Below are positions 1-9,900 of a DNA stretch of 64,000 nucleotides, piece by piece (positions within the stretch are counted from its first letter, which is position 1; each line of letters begins with the position of its first letter). The notes under the pieces are model-generated. The model did not search any database. It saw nothing but the letters and a program-made list of their open reading frames with translations, and was not told the origin of the DNA. Source of the stretch: CAWJEL01 sp964647255 (GTDB taxonomy: Bacteria; Chloroflexota; Anaerolineae; CG2-30-64-16); assembly GCA_964647255.1 (NCBI GenBank), contig CAZYGI010000008.1, positions 1-64,000 of the forward strand, in the 5' to 3' direction. Made by a program: the position numbers and the translations under genes.

Positions 1-167
1 CCGATGGCCGGCGCACGGAGATCCGCTGCGCCAACTGCGATGGTCACCTGGGCCATGAGTTCGTGGGCGAACGGCTGACCGCCAAGAATACGCGCGAATG
101 CGTCAATTCGCTCTCGATCCGGTTTGTGCCGGCCGGACAGGCGTTGCCCGTGCGCCTGCAGCCGTAG
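1..167 (+). CDS. msrB: Peptide-methionine (R)-S-oxide reductase, C-terminal part
   Basis: This is the 3' end of a gene that starts before the window; the first full codon begins at base 3 and the TAG stop is at 165-167. The visible 54 residues contain the second zinc-binding CxxC (CANC), the conserved DGHLGHEF stretch and the catalytic cysteine in RECVNSLSIRFVP, which together are diagnostic of the SelR/MsrB fold. The enzyme reduces the R-epimer of methionine sulfoxide in oxidised proteins, using thioredoxin as electron donor. The N-terminal half, with the first CxxC, is outside the window. Nothing links it functionally to the transposase that follows. Confidence 0.93.
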   Translation, partial: DGRRTEIRCANCDGHLGHEFVGERLTAKNTRECVNSLSIRFVPAGQALPVRLQP

Positions 168-190
168 GGCGGCGCCGCGCAGCGCCCTAC
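164..190 (+). terminator. Hairpin at the end of msrB (possible terminator)
   Basis: GTAGGGCG (164-171) and CGCCCTAC (183-190) form a perfect 8-bp stem with an 11-nt GC-rich loop, and the stem overlaps the msrB stop codon. No T-run follows, so intrinsic termination is uncertain; it could instead be a short interspersed palindrome. The remaining bases up to the transposase start at 360 hold no recognisable gene. Confidence 0.3.
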
Positions 191-359
191 AGTGCGCCAG
201 CCAACCGCTCTCCGACCGGAAGAACCGCCGGCAGTTCAGGGCTTGGACGACGCCTTGCGCTGCGAGATCCACGAGGAATACAGCACCGAGATCGCCCTCG
301 GCGAGCTACTGGACGTGGCCGATCACATAGAACCAGCAGCCTGTCTCACGGAGGCCACT

Positions 360-1634
360 ATGCCAGCTAATTCTACCGCAGAACCGCCCAAACGCGGGCG
401 GCGCCAACTCTCGCCGAATGGCATCGATCAGGAATGTCGGCAAGCCGATCAGGCCCCGCGGGGTAAGCCACGGCAGCCGTCCGGCAGCCGGGTCAAGACC
501 GAACTTGCCAAACGCCGGGCGGACCAATTGGTCCGGGCGCGGCGCAAGCAGTTGCGCCGGCACCAACTCAAGGCCCCTGTCGGGTCCACCGTCCGGCGGC
601 GGGTGCATGCGCTGCGCGACTACGCGCGTTGGCGGGCGCGGCTGGGTGAAACGGCGGCGGCGCAGCAGGCCGCTGCCGCGTATCAGGTGAGTCCGGCGAC
701 CATCCGCCGCTGGCACCGGCTCTATCGGGCGGGCGGTTTGGCGGCCCTCGTGCCGCACACGCCCGGACCCCGCCACGCCGACCGGTGCGTCAGTGGGGCG
801 GTGCAGTTTCTGGTGGTTGCGCTGCGGCGCCTCTTCGGTTGGAACGAGAAACGCCTGGCGCACGAGTTGGCGCAGCGCGGGATTGCGCAGCTCAGCCATA
901 CGACGGTGGGCCGGATCTTTGCCCGCTATTACTTGCCGACGCGCATCTATCACACGCTGGCGAAACGGGATGGCATCCCGAAACGGCGCTACGCCGTGGC
1001 GCGGCCCAACCAGCAGTGGCATATCGACTTTGCGGAGACGAAACTGGCCGATGGCGCCCGCGTGGTGGTCGTCGTTTTGATCGCTGACTACTCCCGCTTC
1101 TGCGTCTGCTGTCAGGTCGTCCCCGACATGAGCAGCGAAGCGGCGCTCCAAGCGCTCCAAGCGGCGTGGCAGGCCTTTGGCCGCCCGCAAGAGCTCGTCA
1201 GTGACAATGGCCGGGCCTTCACGCCGGTTCACGCGGGGGGCCTGATGCCTTTCGGCGCCGGGCTGCGCACCGCGGGCGTGCAGCACCGCCTGATCACACC
1301 CTACTGGCCGGAGGCCAATAGCAAAGCCGAAGCCTTCGTCAAGATTCTCAAGCACGAGTGCCTCAACCACACGTTTACCACCCGCGCGGCGCTCGAGCAA
1401 GCGTTGATGGCGTTCGTGACCTACTACAACTACTACCGGTTACACGGCAGCCTGGGCTTTCGGCCCCCAGCCACGCGCTACTTAGGGGCACCCATGCCCA
1501 GTCGGCATGGCTTGGCCGGCCTCCCGGGCCTGCCGCAGGCCTTGCTCGACGCCTTTCCGCCGGCTGAACCGCTTGTGCCGCCTGATCCGCAAGCGCTCAG
1601 ACGTCGCTACGCACTTACGCTAGTCGATTGTTAA
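360..1634 (+). CDS. IS-type DDE transposase (integrase core, IS481/IS3-like)
   Basis: A 424-aa transposase. The ATG at 360 is preferred because GGAGG lies 5 nt upstream; the frame stays open back to 192 but those codons resemble nothing. The N-terminal third is basic, followed by a helix-turn-helix around VSPATIRRWHRLYRAGGL. The rve core carries the catalytic triad: Asp in QQWHIDFAE, Asp in ELVSDNGRAF, and Glu in SKAEAFVKILKHE. The C-terminal YYNYYRLHGSLGFRPPATRY motif is usual for the family. I could not find terminal inverted repeats or a target-site duplication, so the limits of the element are not defined. The frame is intact and may be active. The exact IS family is uncertain. Confidence 0.85.
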   Translation: MPANSTAEPPKRGRRQLSPNGIDQECRQADQAPRGKPRQPSGSRVKTELAKRRADQLVRARRKQLRRHQLKAPVGSTVRRRVHALRDYARWRARLGETAAAQQAAAAYQVSPATIRRWHRLYRAGGLAALVPHTPGPRHADRCVSGAVQFLVVALRRLFGWNEKRLAHELAQRGIAQLSHTTVGRIFARYYLPTRIYHTLAKRDGIPKRRYAVARPNQQWHIDFAETKLADGARVVVVVLIADYSRFCVCCQVVPDMSSEAALQALQAAWQAFGRPQELVSDNGRAFTPVHAGGLMPFGAGLRTAGVQHRLITPYWPEANSKAEAFVKILKHECLNHTFTTRAALEQALMAFVTYYNYYRLHGSLGFRPPATRYLGAPMPSRHGLAGLPGLPQALLDAFPPAEPLVPPDPQALRRRYALTLVDC

Positions 1635-1705
1635 CGAACCGTTGGAATTACAATCCATATCACATTGCCGCCATTTGACTGTCTACAACAGAGAAGTCAG
1701 AGCAT

Positions 1706-2587
1706 CTAACGCCCTCGCAGCACCAGGGGCAGCCACAGACGCCGGAGGTTTCGCGTGGCCGTTTGCGTGACGGTCGGCGTCACCGTCGGCGTCACCGTCG
1801 GCGTGGACGAGGCGGTGGCCGTCGCCGAAGCGGTGACGGCCACGATGCTGGTCCCCGTCACAGTGGGCGTGACGGTCGGCATCGGCGTCGCGCTGGCCGT
1901 CGGCGTGGATGAGGCGGTGGCCGTCGCCGAAGCGGTGACGATGATGATGCTGGTTCCTGTCGCAGTGGGCGTGATGGTCCATGTCGGCGTTGTGCTGGCC
2001 GTCGGCGTGGACGAGGCGGTGGCCGTCGCCGAAGCCGTGCTGCTGGCGATGCTCGTCCGCGTTGCAGTCGGCGTCGCGGTTCTCGTCCGCGTCGCAGTAG
2101 GTGTTGCTGTGGGCGTCGTCGTGGAGGTTCCGCTGGCGTCGGCCCGCACGCTCAGGTTTACCTGCCACAGGCTTTGGGCCGGGCTCCAGATCACGACCGT
2201 GTTCGGGGGCACGGGCGCGCCGTTTACCGAAATGGCCGCGGCCGCGGCTGCCTGGCCGTTGATCGTAAAGTGCAGCGCGTCACCCAACACTGCGCCTTCG
2301 TCCGCGGCCGTCGTAGGATCATCGCCATAGCAGGGCATGATGCCGTACTTGCCTGCGTTGGTCACGGTGAATTCGCCGCATTGCACGCCCTGCGGATCAA
2401 AGGCCGCAATCTTCGCCCCCACCGGCACCGCCGCCCCAAGGTAGGTGCTTGCCATGCTGTAAAGATCCACCCAGGTGTTCGTGGGAGTCACGCTGCCCCC
2501 GTGCACCCCCTGCGGACCGAACACTGCGGCGGCAAGGCTCACCGCGGCGAAGAGGATGGCCGCAGACCATTTTCGTCGTTGGCTCAT
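1706..2587 (-). CDS. Secreted CYGDD-domain protein with Thr-rich tail
   Basis: 293 aa. The start at 2587 overlaps the stop of the upstream gene by 4 nt (ATGA), so translational coupling is likely. Residues 1-30 look like a signal peptide. A domain of about 110 residues follows, beginning TWVDLYSMASTYLG, with AAFDPQGVQCG and the hallmark KYGIMPCYGDD, ending near VNLSVRAD. The same domain occurs in the upstream gene and near the C-terminus of the giant protein. The rest is a Thr/Ser/Pro/Ala-rich stalk built from a 34-residue unit repeated three times, ending in LWLPLVLRGR, a hydrophobic-basic tail also seen in the giant protein (IYLPLVLQ). Probably a surface-displayed stalk protein. Its molecular function is unknown. 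Confidence 0.75.
   Translation of the reverse strand: MSQRRKWSAAILFAAVSLAAAVFGPQGVHGGSVTPTNTWVDLYSMASTYLGAAVPVGAKIAAFDPQGVQCGEFTVTNAGKYGIMPCYGDDPTTAADEGAVLGDALHFTINGQAAAAAAISVNGAPVPPNTVVIWSPAQSLWQVNLSVRADASGTSTTTPTATPTATRTRTATPTATRTSIASSTASATATASSTPTASTTPTWTITPTATGTSIIIVTASATATASSTPTASATPMPTVTPTVTGTSIVAVTASATATASSTPTVTPTVTPTVTQTATRNLRRLWLPLVLRGR
1803..2108 (-). repeat. 102-nt in-frame tandem repeat, about 3 copies
   Basis: The segment beginning gtgga(c/t)gagg recurs at 1803, 1905 and 2007, an exact period of 102 nt (34 codons). It encodes the Thr/Ala/Ser stalk of the secreted protein (ASATATASSTPT and so on). Copies diverge mainly at silent or conservative positions. Because the period is a multiple of 3, copy-number change would alter only stalk length. 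Confidence 0.85.
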
Positions 2588-3879
2588 GGCGTTGTCGCGC
2601 CGTCTTTCTGCCCACAGCGCCGGACGCGCGCGGCGTGGGAGCTGGCCAGGCGCAACCTGGCTGCCAGCACACCGATCAGTCCCAGAACCAGGACAGACCA
2701 CACCGGCTCCGGCCCCTGCGCACTGGCCCGCAAGTCGCGCAATACAATCGCATTGGGCGTGATATCGTCGCCCACGGCCCAATCTGAGAGATTCACGACG
2801 TTTGCGCGCGTGATTGTGCGGCCCGTCGCGTCAAAGCCGCTCGCCGCGCAATCCCAAAGCTGACCGACGCCCAGATAACGGCACAACTTGTCCGCCTCGT
2901 CCGGGATGAAGTTGGCCGGCAGGGTCAGGGTCAGGTTAAATCCGCTGGCCGGCTGTCCCAGGCTATTGGTACCGCCGATAACCCAGTATTGCCCCGTGGC
3001 GATGCCTTGCGCCGCCTGCGGGTGGCTGCCGGCCACGCGCTGCACGCGCAGACAGGCCAACGAACCCAATTCATTGACCTCAACATGAACCGGCCCGCTG
3101 TCCGGGAAGTCATATGTGCCAACTGCCAGGTCGCAACGCTCCTCGTACGAGCGCATTTCTTGCGCCAGGCTGGCTGTGCTGGGATAGAAGACCGCGTCCC
3201 CTGCATACGTCGCGGTGATCGCGTGCATGCCAGCCGTCAAGCTGGCGGTGCTGAGCGTCGCCCGGCCCCACGCGTCCAGTGCAACTGTGCCCAGCGTCGA
3301 ACCATCGGCCGCAAACTGAACGCTGCCCGTGGGGATTTCGCCGTTGGGCCCGCTGCCGCTGACCTCGGTCGTAAACATCACCGACTGCCCCAGATCGGCC
3401 GGGTTCGCCGATGACGTGAGGGTGTGCGCGCTGATGTTCAGCCGCGCATGCAGGTTCACCTGCCACAAGCTGCCGGCCTGATCCCAGATCACCGGCGTAG
3501 AGGCCGGAAGGCCGGTGCCGTTGAGGGAGATCGCCTCGGTTTCGGCGGCCGCGCCGTTGATGGTAAAGCGCAGGACATGGCCCGAAGTCGCCCCCGGATA
3601 CGTGCCATCGTCACCGTAGCAGGGCATGATGCCGTACTTGCCTTCGTGGGCCACGGGGAACTGGCCGCACGGCACGCCGGTCTGGGCGTCGAAGGCCGCG
3701 ATCTCTGCGCCGACCGGGACGGGCTGGCCCAGGTAAGTGCTGTTGAGGCCGTAGAGATCAATCCAGATGTTCGGCAGCGGATCGGCCGCTCGAACGCGGC
3801 CCGCGGGCGCCAGGCACAGCATCAGAACCAGGGCCAGGACGCCGGTTGCTCTGGCCCTCATCCATCGTCGCGCGTTCAT
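2584..3879 (-). CDS. Secreted CYGDD-domain protein with Ig-like domain and C-terminal anchor
   Basis: 431 aa. The ATG at 3879 has AGGAG 7 nt upstream; a longer frame to 3906 lacks such a site. Residues 1-32 form a signal peptide (MRARATGVLALVLMLCLAP core). Residues about 35-145 are the CYGDD domain (WIDLYGLNSTYLG, AAFDAQTG, KYGIMPCYGDD). Residues about 150-240 are a bacterial Ig-like domain of the Big_3 type (PADLGQSVMFTTEV, PTGSVQF, ATYAGD). A beta-rich region with four scattered cysteines follows. The C-terminus has a hydrophobic helix (VWSVLVLGLIGVLAARL) and an Arg-rich end, like a cell-surface sorting or membrane anchor. It lies 93 bp after the giant gene and is probably co-transcribed. 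A role in surface attachment is inference. Confidence 0.75.
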   Translation of the reverse strand: MNARRWMRARATGVLALVLMLCLAPAGRVRAADPLPNIWIDLYGLNSTYLGQPVPVGAEIAAFDAQTGVPCGQFPVAHEGKYGIMPCYGDDGTYPGATSGHVLRFTINGAAAETEAISLNGTGLPASTPVIWDQAGSLWQVNLHARLNISAHTLTSSANPADLGQSVMFTTEVSGSGPNGEIPTGSVQFAADGSTLGTVALDAWGRATLSTASLTAGMHAITATYAGDAVFYPSTASLAQEMRSYEERCDLAVGTYDFPDSGPVHVEVNELGSLACLRVQRVAGSHPQAAQGIATGQYWVIGGTNSLGQPASGFNLTLTLPANFIPDEADKLCRYLGVGQLWDCAASGFDATGRTITRANVVNLSDWAVGDDITPNAIVLRDLRASAQGPEPVWSVLVLGLIGVLAARLRLASSHAARVRRCGQKDGATTP

Positions 3880-3972
3880 CCGACAACTCCTTCCGGAATC
3901 GCACACACCCCTCAGCGGGATGCGGCGGTTCCCGTTTCAAGCGCAAATTTGAATTCCGCCCTTTGTCCCGCC

Positions 3973-6900
3973 TCAGGGGCTGGCCGGATTCGCCGTGATC
4001 ACTGACTCACCCAGCATCTTGGACGACACCCCGGCCGGCGTCGGAGTTGACACCTCAACCGGCGACAGGGTCGGCGTCTCGGCCGGCGCTGCGACGGGCA
4101 GGTCAGCCGGCGCCGGGGCCGGCGATTCGACCGGCGCCGGGCTGACGGCCGCGTCGGGGCCGATGGCTTGCAGCACCAACGGCAGGTAGATGCGCCGCGG
4201 CGGCTCCGGTTCCACGTAGCCCAGCACCACCGCCTGGCGCTCACCGCTCGTTGTCCAAATACCTATGCCCACGAGCTGGCCAGCCACCAGCAGGCGAATC
4301 CGCTCGCTGGTCGCCGCGCCCTCGTCGGCAGGCGTGTCCGGGTCATCGCCGTAGCAGGCCAGATAGCCGTACTGGCCGGGAACGGTCACAACGGTCGCGC
4401 CACAGACGACACCCTGCGGATCAAGCGCAGTGATCACCGTGCCGGCGGGCAGCAGCGCGCCGTCCGCCTGCCGGGCGTCGCCGTAGAAATCAACCCAGGC
4501 CGCGGTCGGCGTGACGCCGGCTGCGCTTTCGGCCTGGCGGATCGGCGTTATGCGCTCGCCCTGGCGGGTGGGGATCGCCGCCTGCGCGGCTGACGTTACG
4601 CCGGTCGGCAGCGGGTATGTCAGTGTGACCGCCTGCGTCGCCCGGATCCAATAGCCCAGGCCCGGCCGCATGGTCAGCAGCGTGTTGAATAGCAGATCGA
4701 GGTCCGGGTAGAACGAGAGGGCGCCGCCGTCGAAGCCCTGCACGACCGCGTACTTGCCCGCGATGCTCGCCAACGCCACCGTCACCGGTAGCGAACTTTC
4801 CGGCAGATAGCTGACCAGGTTCCACCCGGCTACCAGCGGCAGCGGCGCGTCCGCGGCGAGACGCGTGCCGCTCAACCGGAGCATAGCCACCGTCAGATTA
4901 TCCGATCCCACGGCCGGCGCGGCAGTGGTTTTGATCCAGTAACCGTGCAGCGCGTCCCAGGTCTTCAACGTGTTGATCTCAGGCGGCAAGCTCGGGTAGT
5001 ACGAGCGGGCGCCCCGGTCGTACCCCTGGATGACGAAGTACTTGCCGGCGATCGGCCGCTGCACTGTGCCTACCGCGCCGATGGCCGGATTCACCGCCGA
5101 TGACACCAGGTTCCAGGACGAATCGAGCGGCAGATCGAGCACCGAGAGGGTCTGCACCGCGCCGGCGGTCTGGGTGCACAGGCTCATATGCGCACCGGCC
5201 GCGCCTGCGTTCGGTGACACGACGATGGCGTAGTCGCCGGGATTCTCCACCGGCCAGTCGAGCGTCACCGTCACAGCCTGGTTGGGGGCGATGGGCTGCG
5301 TCGTCAGCGTCGAGCCGATGGGCTCGACGCCGGACGAGAACGCCACCGGCAGGCCCGCGGGCAGCACCATTGTGCCCGTGTTGGTGATCACCGCGGTCAG
5401 CGTCAGCGACATCGGCGAGGTGGCACTCGGCTCGGCCGAGACCAGGCCGGCCGTCAGGATCGCATTCATGCAGGTGGCCGCTACGGTGACCGGCCCCGCG
5501 GTCGTGACGTTGCCGGCTGCATCGGTGGCTGCGACCCAGAGCGTGTATGTGCCGGCGATCTGCGCCGTGAAGTCGTACCACCAGCCCTCACCGTCGCGGG
5601 CCGCGGCCTGAACGGAACGCACGCCATCCGGGGCCTGGACTTGCAGCACGACATTGACCGTCGGGCTGCCGTCGCTCACGGTGCCGCTGATAATCGTTGT
5701 AGACTGGCCCAATGCGATCGTGGACACGTGATCCGTCACCGTCAGCACGGGCGCAACGTTATCCGCCCAGGCGGTGAACGTCAGGGGTGCAGCCGTTCGG
5801 TTGCCCACCGCATCCACCGCATAGATGCGCACGGTCTGCTGAACGTAGTCAGCGTCCTCAGCCTGCGCCATCTGGTAGGTCCAGCGCCCAGCCAGCGCGG
5901 TCGCGTCGCGGGCGGCCAGGGAAAGTTGGCTGCGCACGTAGTATCCGGCGTTGACACTCGCATTACTGTCGCAGACGGTGAGGGTCCAGGCGCCGGCGCT
6001 GTCTTCGTCCGCGAACGCCAGGAGCGGCGCGGCTGGCCGCACCGACCGGTCGAAGGAAGGCGGCTGCAGATCGTGATCGCCCCGGCTGGCGCCGACGGCG
6101 GTCGCGCTAGCGTCGGCCAGGAGCACGTCGTAGTTGGCGTAATCCGTGTCCGATCCGGCCGTGAGGACCCGCACGGTCGTGCCCGCCGGCGAGGTCAGAT
6201 CCACCTGGAGCTCGTCCCGGCGGGGATGCTCGGCGGTGAAGCCGAGCGCCACCTGCCCGACGGCGAAGCTGTCGGCGACGGTGAAGGTGCGGACGACGCA
6301 CGCGGCGCCGACCGCGATGGGCTCAGCCGGCGCGTCGTCCACGACGGCGCCGCTCGGCCGGACGGCCGGCTGCAGGTCCGCGTTCCGGCAGGCATCCTCC
6401 GCCTTGCAGACCTCCACCCGGCCGATGCCGCGGGTGTCGGTCACGTCGCCGTAGAGCCGCAAGGGGCCGCGCGTCACACCGCCGGAGGCAAGGCCAGTCG
6501 CGAGGGGGTCAATGCTCACGACGGGCGGTTGCGCGTCCACCACGAACGGCAGCGCCTTGCTCCATCCGGCGACCTGTCCCAGGGTGTCTTCCGCCTGAAG
6601 CGCGATCTGGAGCACCTGGTCATGGCCCCCCGTGACCGTCCACGGGCAGCTCCACTGGCCGGCGTCGGGCGCAGTCGGCGCGCATGACACCGCGGTCACG
6701 CCGTCCACCGCCAGTCGGACGCCTGCGATGCCGGACGCATCGTACGCGTAGCCGGTCGCGACGGTCTCGCCCGGGGCGACGACATAGACCGGTGCGCTCA
6801 TACCAAAGAACTGCGGCGCGGCGCGATCCACCGGATGGTGCGCCCACAGCCGCTCGATCGGCTCAGTTCCGGCCGCGCTGTGCACCTCGACCGCCAGCAC

Positions 6901-9900
6901 CGCCCAGTCGGCCGCCGCGTTCGTGCGCCCGATGAAGCTGACGCTGCGCTCCTCGCCCGGCGGGATGTCTCCGAACGAGACGCTCGCGCCGCCGGTGAGC
7001 GTCAAGGCGTCGCGGGCGGCTGCCGCGGCCGTGACGCCGGTCGCCGTGTCCGCGCCCAGGTTGCGCACCCGCAGCGTGTAGTTGATGATCGTGCTTGTGC
7101 CCACAGGCTTCACATCCGGGAGGCCCAGTTGCACCGGCATGTCGGCCGGCGGCGCGGCGCTCCCGAGCAGCACGTCCTGCAGGCCCGCCAGGCCGTCCCC
7201 GATGAGGCTGTAACTGGCGCTCGCCGGGTCGGCGGTCAGGTGGAATTGCAGATCGGTGTCGCCGTAGCGCACGCCCGCGCCGGCGCTGCCATTCGGGCAG
7301 ACGCCGGCGCCGACCTGGCTCCAGCGGAAGCTCTGCGTCAGGTCAAAGGCCAGGGCCCCGCCGGATGTTGTGCCTGCCGGGCCGGTCACGCTCCGGGCGC
7401 TGTTCAGCGGGTTCGTGTTCGGCAGCGCGGCCCACAGGTGTAGCGCACCTTCCTCGCTGGCCAGCGCGATGAGGCCCAGCGGAGAGGCTGCCGGGTCGGC
7501 GATGCCCAGCTCGGCGAACGGCAGGTACAGGTCGGTAATCCGTTGCGCCGCGTCCAAGCGGTAATGCGCCGCATTGAGCGCGCTGCCCGTGCCCCACGCG
7601 CTTCCGTCCCAGGCCAGCAGCAGCGCCTCACCGGACCCACGCACCCAGGCCAGGCGATCGGCCGCCAGGCCGGCGGGCAGTGCGATGTTGCTTTGCCCGG
7701 CTGTGGCCGGGTAGGGATCGAAGACTTGCGTCGAGCCGCTCCCTGGAATCGTGTCGAGGTAGATAAACAGGTCGCCGTCGCTGTCCCAGTTCGCGCCGCT
7801 CCAGCGCAGGCGCAGCGCCTCCGCGCTCCAGGAGGTGTGGAGCGTCTGCTCGGCGCTGAGCAGCGCGTTGCCGGCCGCGTGGCGAGCCGCCCGGCGATCC
7901 ACGCCGAGCAGCGTGCAGGCCGAGCGCCCGAACGGCGCTGCGTCCGCCGGTCCGTCGAGCCAGACGTAGTCGGGCGTGAGCGGGCCGTCCGCGTATGCCG
8001 CGAAGGTCTGCGTGCGCCCCTGGCCGTACACATCCTTGCCGGTCAGGTGCGCCGTCACCTTCTGGCCCTCACCGAGGCCTTGGCCGGAACCAAAGGACGA
8101 GGAGAGCGGGCCGGCCGGGCCGACGGAGGCTTGCGCGTCCGCCACCAGTGTGTCCGTGACCTGGCTCGTCCAGCGCATGTCATAGCCGGATACGCCGCTG
8201 CCGTCCGTCGCGGGCGACCACGCCAGCGTGAGGCCCGCGGCCGGGGCGATTGTGCCGCCATCCGGGATCGTCTCACCGCCGCTCGTCGCGGTCAGGCTGA
8301 CCGCGGCCGGGGGCAGGATGTCCACCGTCACGGTCGCACTGGTCTCGGTCACATGGCCGCCGATGTCGGTGGCCCGCGCCCGCACGGTGAAGGTGTCGCC
8401 GTCGGGCAGTTGGCCCTCGTCCAGCGTCCACGCGGCCGTCCAAAGGCCGTTCGTCACCGAGCCGACCGCCGGGTCGAACGGTGAACCGTCGGACTGCGCC
8501 AGGACGGCCGGGTTCCACCCCGTGCAGGCGGGGAGCGTGCAGCCGTCCACGCGCCACGCCACGGCCACCACACCGGCCGCGTCGGCGGCCGCGCCGCTCA
8601 GGTCAAGCGTGCGCGGCTCATGGTAGCGCGCACCGGTGATCAGCACGGGATTCACCGCGACCGTGGGCGCGGCAGAGTCAACGACGAACGTGAATGTTGT
8701 GTCGTGGCTGGCGCCGTCCTGGTTGGTGGCGGCCGCAGTGAGGGTATGCGCGCCGTCGCCGGTCGGCGTCCAGTCTTTGCTCCAGAGGCTCTTGCTGGCA
8801 ACTCCTGGCGCCCAGGTGTAGAAAAGGAGGTCGTTGCCGTCCACCTTCACGACCAGGCTCTTGAGCGTCGAGACAAACGCTTCCGCCTCGCCGGCCACCT
8901 TGAGCAGCGCCAGGCTGTCCACCACGCCGGCTGGGCTGGTGAACATCGCGTAGACGTTCTCCTCACCTTCGCTGGCGGCGATCGCACGGCGCCAATCGGG
9001 GACGACGCCGGTCTCACCGGCCACCATCGGCAGCGTGGCTGCCGGGCTGGCCGCCGCGGTGGACGCGCCGGCGAGCTGCGCCGTCGAGCAGTTTCCCGCG
9101 GTGTCACAGGCCGCAGCCTCCGAGCTGACGATCACGGGATTGACCAAACGCAGACCCTTGTCGTCCGAGGACAGGAAGGAGAGCGCCTGCGCCGCGCCGG
9201 TGGTCGTCCCGCGGGCGACCGCAATGTCCAGCGCGGTGCCGGGGGTCTGCGTCGTGGAGACCCACTGCGGCGACGACGGGTCGGTCACGTTGATCACGTG
9301 CAGGCCCCAACTGCCGTCGGCCACGTAGGCCCAGACCTGGTTCGGCGCGGTGGACGGCGCGGCCCCCACCGACACCCCGCGCGCCTCGCCGGGCGTGTTG
9401 TAGGTCTTGACCAGCGCCGGGTTCGCCGCATCGGCCACGTTGACGATGACCAGCCCCGGCGAACCGTCGGCCAGGTAGGCGGTGTGGCCGTTGACCGCGA
9501 CGTCGTAGGCCATGCCATCCGTGTAGAAGAAGCTGCCACCCGTCTTGGGGGCCGCGGGATGGGCCGGATCGGTGATGTCAATGATGCGCAAGGCGCTCTT
9601 GCCGGCGCCAACCTTGCTGTCGGCCAGGTAGGCGGTGTTGCCGCTGGCCGCGACGCCGACCGCGTTGCCGGGCGTGTCGTAGGCGCCGATCACCTGCATG
9701 GCACTGACATTGGTGATGTCAACCACTTGCAGGCCCATCGAGCCGGCCGCGACCAGGGCGTACTTTTGGCCCGAACGCCCGATCACGATCACGTCGTTGG
9801 CTTCGCCGGGGACGGTCACGGTGATCGGCGTCTGCGGGGCCGCCGGATCGGAGACGTTCACCGCAAGCAGCCCGGCGCTGCCCGCTGCGACGAACGCGTA

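Noticed and set aside
192..359. N-terminal extension of the transposase from 192
   Set aside because: The extra residues match no transposase part, and a good GGAGG precedes the ATG at 360.
168..1705. Terminal inverted repeats of an IS element
   Set aside because: I compared both flanks of the transposase gene and found no convincing paired ends or target duplication, so no element borders are reported.
2174..2863. Plus-strand frame over the secreted-protein genes
   Set aside because: Antisense to two clear minus-strand genes with signal peptides and a shared domain.
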